A stretch of 64,000 nt of DNA from Methylobacterium sp. J-088 (GTDB taxonomy: Bacteria > Pseudomonadota > Alphaproteobacteria > Rhizobiales > Beijerinckiaceae): contig NZ_JAKSYH010000103.1 in assembly GCF_022829295.1 (NCBI RefSeq), forward strand, positions 33,235 through 97,234. Direction: 5' to 3'. The position numbers and the translations under genes were made by a program. Below the pieces are notes generated by a model that worked only from the letters and a program-made list of their open reading frames with translations, did no database searches and was not told where the DNA came from. This document shows positions 34,528 through 41,065 of the stretch, piece after piece (the stretch's first letter is position 1; every line of letters begins with the position of its first letter).

Positions 34528-36252
34528 TCAAGCGGCAGCGTCGAGGAGCGAGCCGCCGGGCCGCACATGCGTGAAGTGCACCGGCTCCATCGCGAGGTCG
34601 AGCGCCCCGCTGCGCTGGCGCACCACTGTGTAGTGCGAGGTCGCGAGATCCGAGGCCTCCGGGAAATCCTCGCGGAAATGGGCGCCGCGGCTGTCGGTGC
34701 GGGCGAGGGCCGCCCGGGCGACCGCCTGCGAGACCAGGACGAGGTTCTCGAGGTTCAGGCGGTCCATCCAGGTCAGCGCGTAGCGGCGGTCGCCGTCCGG
34801 CGCGCCGGCGCGGGCGACCGCGTCGGAGAGCCCGTCGAGGGTGGCGAGCGCCCGGGTCAGGCCGGCCGCGTCCCGCAGGATACCGACATCGGCCCACATC
34901 GTCTCGTAGAGCGCCTCGCGGATCTCCGGCAGCGACCCGCCCGGCCGGCCGAGCGGGCCGTAGGCGCGGGCGAGGCCCGCCTCGATGGCCGTGGGGTCCG
35001 GGTCGGCGAAAGAACCCTCGCGCCGCACGGCGCGGGCCATGGATTGGCCGGCCAGCCCCCCGAACACCGTGGAGTTCGCCACCCCGTTGCCGCCCAGCCG
35101 GTTCGCCCCGTGGACGCCGCCGGTATCCTCGCCGGCCGCGAAGAGGCGCGGCAGAGCGGTGGTGCCGTCGACCGCGAACTGGATGCCGCCCATCATGTAA
35201 TGGGCCGTGGGGATGACCTCGACGAGCCCCCCCGCGAGATCGAAGCCGCAATCGGCGCAGCGCTCGACCATGCCCTTGAACCGGCGGCGCACGTCCTCGG
35301 GGCCGAGGTGGCTCATCCGGATGTGGACGCCGCCGCTCGGGGTGCCGAAGCCCTCGCGCAGCCGCCGCATGATCGAGCGGCTGACCACGTCCCGGGTCGC
35401 GCGCTCGGCCCGCGGGTCGTAGGCCTCCATGAAGCGCTGGCCGGTGGCATCGAGGAGCCAGCCGCCCGCGCCGCGCAGGCCCTCCTCAAGCACCGTCCCG
35501 GTCATGCGGGTGCCGGCGCCGGCGAGCAGCCCGGTCGGGTGGAACTGCACCATCTCCATGTCGCGCAACGGCAGCCCGGCGCGCAACGCCATGGCGAGTC
35601 CGTCGCAGGACTTGTCGCCCGACGGCGTGTGGTACTTGTACATGGTCGGCCCGCCGCCGGTGGCGAGCAGCACGGCCCTGGCCCGCACCAGCTTCGGCGC
35701 GCCGGTGCGCATGTCGAGCATCAGCACGCCGGCGAGCCCCGAGCCGTCCCGGGCCGGGATCAGCTCCAGGGCGCGGTGATCCTCCAGGCGGCGCACGTCC
35801 CGGCGCCAGACCTGCTCGGCCAGGCGGTTGATGATCTCGATGCCGGTGAGGTCGCCCTTGTGCACCGTCCGGTCGAAGGTCTGGCCGGCAAACGCCTTCT
35901 GGTGGACGCTGCCGTCCGGGTTCCGGTCGAAGAAGCAGCCGAGCTCGGTCTCCAGCTCGCGGATCCGCACCTGCGCCTCGGTGACCAGCGTCCAGGCCAG
36001 CGCCTGGTCGTTCAGCCACTTGCCGCCCTCGATCGTGTCCATGAAGTGCCGCTCGACCGAGTCGCCCGGCGCCAGCGCCACGTTGTAGCCGCCCTGGACC
36101 ATGCGGGTGCAGCCGCACTTGCCGAGGAGCCCCTTCACGGCGATCGTGACGTCGAGGTCGGGCGCGACCTTCTTGGCGTGGAGCGCCGCGAACAGCCCGG
36201 CCCCGCCGGAGCCGAGGATCAGGATGTCGGTCTCGACCGGCTCGGGGCTCAT
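34528..36252 (-). CDS. SDH/FRD-like flavoprotein subunit with altered flavinylation site
   Basis: A 574-aa FAD protein. The dinucleotide fold is GSGGAGLFAALHAKK. Catalytic-domain blocks are HFMDTIEGGKWL, GDLTGIEIINRL, FHPTGLLAGAG and HYMMGGIQFA, as in the succinate dehydrogenase/fumarate reductase family. The position of the histidine that binds FAD covalently in SdhA is here Cys in GKCGCTRMVQGG, so FAD is probably non-covalent. With the iron-sulfur and membrane subunits it forms a quinone-linked dehydrogenase; the altered site and setting suggest a substrate other than succinate. The start overlaps the hydratase beta stop as ATGA. Confidence 0.85.
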   Translation of the reverse strand: MSPEPVETDILILGSGGAGLFAALHAKKVAPDLDVTIAVKGLLGKCGCTRMVQGGYNVALAPGDSVERHFMDTIEGGKWLNDQALAWTLVTEAQVRIRELETELGCFFDRNPDGSVHQKAFAGQTFDRTVHKGDLTGIEIINRLAEQVWRRDVRRLEDHRALELIPARDGSGLAGVLMLDMRTGAPKLVRARAVLLATGGGPTMYKYHTPSGDKSCDGLAMALRAGLPLRDMEMVQFHPTGLLAGAGTRMTGTVLEEGLRGAGGWLLDATGQRFMEAYDPRAERATRDVVSRSIMRRLREGFGTPSGGVHIRMSHLGPEDVRRRFKGMVERCADCGFDLAGGLVEVIPTAHYMMGGIQFAVDGTTALPRLFAAGEDTGGVHGANRLGGNGVANSTVFGGLAGQSMARAVRREGSFADPDPTAIEAGLARAYGPLGRPGGSLPEIREALYETMWADVGILRDAAGLTRALATLDGLSDAVARAGAPDGDRRYALTWMDRLNLENLVLVSQAVARAALARTDSRGAHFREDFPEASDLATSHYTVVRQRSGALDLAMEPVHFTHVRPGGSLLDAAA

Positions 36253-36860
36253 CGGGCGTCTTCCAGGGAGGCGATGACGGCGTCGCGCCGGGCGGCCACG
36301 TCGCGCTGCACCTCGGCGAAGAGCGAGCCGCCATGCGAATCTATGCCGACCAGCAGCGGCCCGAAATCGCGGATCGCGAAGTGCCACAGGCTCTCGGGGT
36401 GAAGATCGTCGAGATCGACGTCCACGATCGTCTCGATCCAGGTGGTCTCCAGCGCCGCCGCGCCGCCGACGATCGCCAGATAGGCGCCGCCGCGTTTGGC
36501 GAAGGCGTCGAGGGTCGCCGGGCCCATGCCGCCCTTGCCGACGATGAGGCGTACGCCCTCGCGTTCCATCAGGGCGTCGGTGAAGCGCTCCATGCGCATC
36601 GACGTGGTGGTGCCGATGCAGAACGGCGCGTAGCCGACCGGCGCCGCGTTCGAGACCGGGACGCGGTGGACGTTCGGCGCGGTGTGGATCACCGCGTGGC
36701 CGTTCAGGTCGAGCCGGGTGCGGCGGTCCCGGTCGAACATGTGGATCAGGGTCGCGTCGCGGATGCCGAACAGCCAGCGCCGCAGGGTGACGGTGTCGCC
36801 GATCCGGAGCGCCCGGATCTCGGGCTCAGTGGCCGGCATGTCGAGGACGTGGTGGGCCAC
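36249..36860 (-). CDS. Class I fumarase/tartrate dehydratase beta subunit
   Basis: A GTG start at 36860 with GAGGAG six bases upstream gives 203 aa. The Fumerase_C fold includes VHRVPVSNAAPVGYAPFCIGTTTSMRME-type sequence (only short parts quoted: NAAPVGYAPF, GTTTSMRM) and GKGGMG. With the alpha subunit it forms an oxygen-sensitive [4Fe-4S] hydratase such as fumarase, L-tartrate or mesaconate hydratase. Substrate cannot be read from the sequence. It lies 10 bases after the alpha gene and overlaps the flavoprotein start by 4 nt. Confidence 0.85.
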   Translation of the reverse strand: MAHHVLDMPATEPEIRALRIGDTVTLRRWLFGIRDATLIHMFDRDRRTRLDLNGHAVIHTAPNVHRVPVSNAAPVGYAPFCIGTTTSMRMERFTDALMEREGVRLIVGKGGMGPATLDAFAKRGGAYLAIVGGAAALETTWIETIVDVDLDDLHPESLWHFAIRDFGPLLVGIDSHGGSLFAEVQRDVAARRDAVIASLEDAR

Positions 36861-36870
36861 GGGGTGCTCC

Positions 36871-37743
36871 TCAATCGAACGCGATGCCGCCCGGCGTGAT
36901 CGTCGCACGGGCGCGGCGGGCCGAGTGGCACTGGATGTTCACGGCGACCGGGTTCTGGGTGATGTGGGTCGCGGCGAGCTCGACATGGACGGCGAAGCTG
37001 GTGGAACGTCCGCCCAGCCCCTGCGGGCCGATGCCGAGCGCGTTCACGGCGCGGGACAGATCGGCCTCGATCCGGGCGCCCTCGGGATCGGCGCAGACGG
37101 AGCGCAGCGGCCGGGTCGCCGCCACCTTGGCGAGGTGCATGCACAGGTCCGAGGTGCCGCCGAGTCCGACCCCCACGATGGTCGGCGGGCAGACCCGGCC
37201 GCCCAGTTCGATCACCCGGTCGATGACGAAGCGCTTGGCCGCGCCGATCCCGTCCGAGGGCAGCAGCATCTGCAGGAACGAGCCGTTCTCCGACCCCGAA
37301 CCCTTCGGGATCATCTCGACCGCCAGGGTCTCGGGCCGGTCGTCGAAATCGATATGGATGATCGGCACCCGGATGCCGCAGGAGGTCTGCGCGTTCTGGC
37401 GGGTGATCGGGTGGACCACCGAGGAGCGTAAGGAGAACTCCTTGGTCGCCCGCTCGCAGCCGCGCCGGATCGCGGCCTTGAGCGCGGCGCCGTCGACGCG
37501 CACGTCGGCGCCGATGACGACGTTGTAGATCGGGATGCCGGTATCCTGGCAGAGGATGTTCTTCGTGCGCTCGGCGACCGCGACGTTCTCCACCATCGTG
37601 TCGAGGATGGCGCGGCCGGTGGCGCTGGTCTCGGACCGCCGCAGTTCGGCGAAGCCCGCCTTGATGTCGGGCGGCAGGATCTTCAGGGCGCGGACATAGA
37701 GGTCGCGGCAGACGGCCTCGAATTCGCGGATGTCGAGATCCAT
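36871..37743 (-). CDS. Class I fumarase/tartrate dehydratase alpha subunit
   Basis: A 290-aa Fumerase-domain protein. The iron-sulfur ligands are probably the cysteines in ILCQDTGIP, CERA or CGIRVPI, and VCPPTIVGVGLGGTSDLCM. TKNILCQDTGIPIYNVVIG and GSGSENGSFLQML are hallmarks of the two-subunit class I hydratases. It hydrates an unsaturated diacid to a hydroxyacid, or the reverse. It sits between the membrane anchors of the dehydrogenase and the beta subunit, so a saturated diacid would be oxidised and then hydrated in turn. Confidence 0.86.
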   Translation of the reverse strand: MDLDIREFEAVCRDLYVRALKILPPDIKAGFAELRRSETSATGRAILDTMVENVAVAERTKNILCQDTGIPIYNVVIGADVRVDGAALKAAIRRGCERATKEFSLRSSVVHPITRQNAQTSCGIRVPIIHIDFDDRPETLAVEMIPKGSGSENGSFLQMLLPSDGIGAAKRFVIDRVIELGGRVCPPTIVGVGLGGTSDLCMHLAKVAATRPLRSVCADPEGARIEADLSRAVNALGIGPQGLGGRSTSFAVHVELAATHITQNPVAVNIQCHSARRARATITPGGIAFD

Positions 37744-37773
37744 GGCGGGGCTCCGCTGGCGAGGGGCGGGGGA

Positions 37774-38127
37774 TCAGGCCCCGCTGAGGAGGAACAGGAG
37801 GCCGACCGCGAAGGCGGTGGCGAGGCAGCCCGAGACGACGCGGGCGGTGGGCTCGCGGTAGCGCAGCCACTCGATGGCGAGCACCCGCAGCCCCAGCGCC
37901 ATGTGGACGGCGAGCGCACAGACGAGGCCCCATTCGCCGGTGCGGACGAAGCCGTTCTGGGTCAGGCCGAGGAAGCTCTCGAACCGGTCGGCGCCCTGCA
38001 GCGCGGTCCCGAGCGCGATGAAGTGCATCGGCAGGAACAGCGCCAGGGCGATCCCTGAGAGGCGATGGATCAGGGCGGCGGCGTAGCCCGGCCGGCGGAG
38101 GGACGTGCGGACCATCCTGCGCGTCAT
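37774..38127 (-). CDS. SDH-like cytochrome b membrane anchor (SdhC-like)
   Basis: A 117-aa protein with three hydrophobic helices. The N-terminal HRLSG motif is the SdhC quinone-site signature, followed by MHFIALGTALQG with a candidate haem or quinone histidine. It anchors the flavoprotein and iron-sulfur subunits to the inner membrane. Its ATG overlaps the stop of the second anchor gene (ATGA). Confidence 0.8.
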   Translation of the reverse strand: MTRRMVRTSLRRPGYAAALIHRLSGIALALFLPMHFIALGTALQGADRFESFLGLTQNGFVRTGEWGLVCALAVHMALGLRVLAIEWLRYREPTARVVSGCLATAFAVGLLFLLSGA

Positions 38128-38453
38128 GCCCCGTACACCGCCAGCGCCGCCCGCAGGCCGAGCCCGGCGAGCAGGCCTGAGAGCGCGATCATGCTGAGAT
38201 CGAGGAAGCGACCGCGCCAGCGCGTCCACTCGCGCAGGATGCTGCGCAGGCCGATCGGGGCGTGGATCGCGGCGGCCAGGACGAAGACCGCGTAGAACAC
38301 CAGGAAGGCGAGGTTCCCCTGCGTCCGGCCCAGGATCTCCCCGGCCGTGAGCCCCCCGCGCACCGCGTAGAGGATCGTGCCGAGATGGACCGCCACCGTG
38401 ACCGCGAGGATCGCCGCGGTGCCCCGCTGGGCGAGGTACAGGAGCGGGCTCAT
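38124..38453 (-). CDS. SDH-like second membrane anchor (FrdD/SdhD-like)
   Basis: A 109-aa protein with three hydrophobic helices; histidines in VAVHLGTILY and AIHAPIGLRSIL are candidate haem or quinone ligands. It is shorter than typical SdhD and resembles anchor subunits of fumarate reductase. Overlaps the iron-sulfur subunit stop and the SdhC-like start by 4 nt each, so the three dehydrogenase genes are translationally coupled. Confidence 0.78.
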   Translation of the reverse strand: MSPLLYLAQRGTAAILAVTVAVHLGTILYAVRGGLTAGEILGRTQGNLAFLVFYAVFVLAAAIHAPIGLRSILREWTRWRGRFLDLSMIALSGLLAGLGLRAALAVYGA

Positions 38454-39205
38454 CCGCGCCTCCAGAACCGGCGCAGCGCCGCCTTGCCGGTCTCGCGCTT
38501 CAGGCCGGCGATCGCGAAGGTCGGACTTAAGCCCTTCGGGCAATGCTCGGTGCAGCTCATGTGGCTGTGGCAGGAATGGCAGCCGGCATCGCCCGCCACC
38601 GCGGCGAGCCGCCCGTCCCGGTCGCGGTCGCGCACGTCGTTGACCAGCGTCCAGGCCCGGTTGAGGGCCGCCGGTCCGAGGTAATCGGGGTTCCACGTCA
38701 CCAGATCGCAGGCCGCGTAGCAGACGCCGCAAGCGATGCATTCGATGCCGGCATCGACCTCCTGGCGTGCGGGTGAATCCGGCGCGACCGCCACGAAGTC
38801 GTCGGGCGGGTTCTCGCCCGGCTCGAAGAAGCCGTGGGCCCGGCGCCACTTCTCGAAGAAGGGCTCCATGTCGACCGCGAGGTCCTTCACCACCGGCAGG
38901 TTGCGCAGGGGCTCCAGCAGCAGCTCCCCGTCCGGCGCCACGGTGGCGACCCGGGTGCGGCAGGTCCAGCGCGGGCGCCCGTTCACCGTCATCCCGCAGG
39001 AGCCGCACATGCCGACCCGGCAGGCGAAGCGGTAGGCGAGGGTCGGGTCCTGATCGCGCTGGATCTCGGTGACGACGTCGAGCACGGTCTGGTTGGCGCG
39101 GCGCGGCACCACGAACTCCGCGACAGTCTCCCCCCGCCGGACACGCACCCGCAAGGCCCCGGTCGCACCCGGCCCGACGGCGGCGTGATCGACGCGCGCC
39201 GTCAC
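38450..39205 (-). CDS. SDH/FRD-like iron-sulfur subunit
   Basis: A 251-aa protein with three cluster sites. The plant-type [2Fe-2S] site is CRVGMCGSC with a further WTCRT. The second region is CIACGVCYAAC and the third is CHSCHSHMSCTEHCPKG, matching the [4Fe-4S] and [3Fe-4S] clusters of SdhB/FrdB. It passes electrons between the flavoprotein and membrane quinone. The first motif keeps all four cysteines. The start overlaps the binding-protein stop as ATGA. It is not the housekeeping SdhB by context, which is normally in sdhCDAB. Confidence 0.9.
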   Translation of the reverse strand: MTARVDHAAVGPGATGALRVRVRRGETVAEFVVPRRANQTVLDVVTEIQRDQDPTLAYRFACRVGMCGSCGMTVNGRPRWTCRTRVATVAPDGELLLEPLRNLPVVKDLAVDMEPFFEKWRRAHGFFEPGENPPDDFVAVAPDSPARQEVDAGIECIACGVCYAACDLVTWNPDYLGPAALNRAWTLVNDVRDRDRDGRLAAVAGDAGCHSCHSHMSCTEHCPKGLSPTFAIAGLKRETGKAALRRFWRRG

Positions 39206-40224
39206 CGCGTGATCGCCTTCGGGGCGCCGCTCGCGTTCGGATCGGGGAAGAACAGCTCGCTCTCGCTGGAGGCCGTGGCGGAGACCAGACCGGCGCGGTT
39301 CATGTAGGCGAGGTAGGCGAGCATCCGCTCGGGCTTGGTGGTCCAGGCGTTCTGCGGCGCGCGGATGATCGCCACGGCCTCCGCGGGCGAAATCTTCGCC
39401 CCCTCCGCCTTGATCCAGAGCGCCGCGGCCCGGGCCGGGTCATCGCGGATCAGTGCGAGGCTCTCCTCCAGCGCCGCCCTGAAGGCCGCCGTGACCGTGG
39501 GGTTGTCTGTGACGAACCGGCTGGTCGCCCAGACGAGGTTGAAGGTGTGGGGGCCGCCCATGACGTCGTAGCTGTCGAGCACCTTGCGGGCGCGCGGGTC
39601 CTTCAGCTCCATCTCCTGGAAGGGCGGTGAGCCGAAATGGGCCGTGATCTCGGAGCGGCCGCCCATCATGGCAGTCTGCGCGTCCGGATGCCCCATCGAG
39701 ACGGTGAGCGGATCGAGCTTGCCCTGCTGGCCGGGGCCGAACGCCTTCTCGGCGGCCATCTGCAAGGTGATGGCCTGGATCGAGGTCTTGGCGGTCGGCA
39801 GGGCTATCTTGTCCTGGGGCCCGAAATCCTTGATCGACGTGACGGCTGGATTGGTGGTCACCAGCCACAGCGGCATGGCGTTCAGCGCCGACACGCCCTT
39901 GACCTTCAGATTGCCCTGCGTCCGGCCCCAGATCGTCAGGAACGGGCCGACACCGCCGGAGGCGAGATCGAGATTGCCGGACAGCAGGGCCTCGTTCATC
40001 CCCGAGCCGCCGGTGAAGCGCAGCCACTCGGCCTTGATGTCGAGGCCGCGCTGCTTGGCCTGCTTCTCCAGCAGGCCCTGCTCCTCCATCACGGTGAGCG
40101 GCAGGTAGGAGATCCCGAACTGCTTGGCGAGCCGCACGGTCGAGACCTCGGCCTGGGCGGCGCCTAGCGCTCCCCACAGGGCCGCGAGCGTCCCGACGAG
40201 CCGGATCATGCCCCGTGCCGTCAT
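39202..40224 (-). CDS. ABC transporter substrate-binding protein, NitT/TauT type
   Basis: A 340-aa protein with a signal peptide ending GAAQA. The mature part has FGISYLPLTVMEEQGLLEK, typical of NitT/TauT binding proteins for nitrate, sulfonates and aromatic acids, and GSGMNEALLSGNLDLASGG. It captures a ligand in the periplasm. No permease or ATPase is next to it, so it must use components coded elsewhere. It heads the eight-gene operon, which suggests that its ligand is the substrate of the downstream dehydrogenase. Confidence 0.85.
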   Translation of the reverse strand: MTARGMIRLVGTLAALWGALGAAQAEVSTVRLAKQFGISYLPLTVMEEQGLLEKQAKQRGLDIKAEWLRFTGGSGMNEALLSGNLDLASGGVGPFLTIWGRTQGNLKVKGVSALNAMPLWLVTTNPAVTSIKDFGPQDKIALPTAKTSIQAITLQMAAEKAFGPGQQGKLDPLTVSMGHPDAQTAMMGGRSEITAHFGSPPFQEMELKDPRARKVLDSYDVMGGPHTFNLVWATSRFVTDNPTVTAAFRAALEESLALIRDDPARAAALWIKAEGAKISPAEAVAIIRAPQNAWTTKPERMLAYLAYMNRAGLVSATASSESELFFPDPNASGAPKAITR

Positions 40225-40316
40225 GGCGGTTCCTACCCGTCTGCGCGCCGATCTTGGCCGAGCCGTCGGCGTCGGACCGAGGATACGCTCCCGGTCGTGC
40301 CTGTCAATGCTCCTAT

Positions 40317-40330
40317 GTCATATATATGAC
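40317..40330. promoter_or_regulatory. Palindrome upstream of the eight-gene operon
   Basis: GTCATATATATGAC is a perfect 14-bp palindrome 93 bases before the start of the binding-protein gene. It has the shape of a GntR or similar dimer site. No regulator gene is adjacent. The gap 40,225-40,676 shows no gene. Confidence 0.5.
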
Positions 40331-40676
40331 TTGCTCGAAGGCGCTTGAGACTGCAAGCGGCGGCGATAATCTATCATTTGTAGGACTGATTGAAGCCGGA
40401 GCGGACCTGGCTTGAAACAGGATACGCCACACCCTCGGCATCGCGCGTGCCTGGAGCCGTCGTGCCTGCACCGACGATACCCCTTTGCCGGAGACCCACA
40501 GCGTCATCTCCGCGCACGGGCGGATGCCCCGGTGGCATGATCATGTGCCGTGCATCGTCACCCGACCGGATGTCGGCTGGCGTCCGGTCACAGCACGAGG
40601 TTCGGCTCAATGCGCGGTCGCCGCTGCGCATCGGCGGGCGGGATGGGAAGGGACCGGGGGTCTGCCGGAGTCCGAT

Positions 40677-40706
40677 TGGTGCCGGTGGAGAGGATCGAAC
40701 TCCCGA
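40677..40706 (-). repeat. Left attachment site: 30-bp copy of the tRNA-Thr 3' end
   Basis: Thirty bases identical to 56,979-57,008, covering the CCA end, acceptor strand, T arm and part of the variable region of tRNA-Thr. Beyond this the match decays within a few bases. It marks the left boundary of the integrated island. The rest of a tRNA is absent, so this copy is not a gene. Confidence 0.92.
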
Positions 40707-41065
40707 TTTACGGTATAACCACCGCACATTTACCGTCGATTACAGTGACAGGTCGCTTCTAGAACGACAACCTCGATACCGTTTGTGGTAGAGTTTTGTG
40801 GCATCGTCAAGCCTAACCTATGGCCATCGGTTATCTGACGCTTTTCGAAGACCATACGAGTTAGGGGGTGGTGAAAGGTAGCCGCCCTGTGGTCACCTGA
40901 GGGTTTACGTCAACAGCACACATATGTCAGTCGCAAGAGATCGACCGCCTCAAATTTCTGAATGACACGGAAAATAACAGTTATACAAAACAAAAATCTA
41001 GGGTTGATTAAATTACAACTTCCAATATATTGACAAAGTGTTAAAAGCTGTGTAGTTTAACCCCA

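Noticed and set aside
33184..36402. 1072-codon plus-strand frame
   Set aside because: It runs opposite to the TPP enzyme and flavoprotein, both with clear catalytic motifs. Its own translation is low-complexity Arg/Ala/Gly sequence.
40707..40790. Possible second tRNA continuing from the left attachment repeat
   Set aside because: Only the 3' part of a tRNA is present; no matching 5' acceptor strand or D arm lies within reach.
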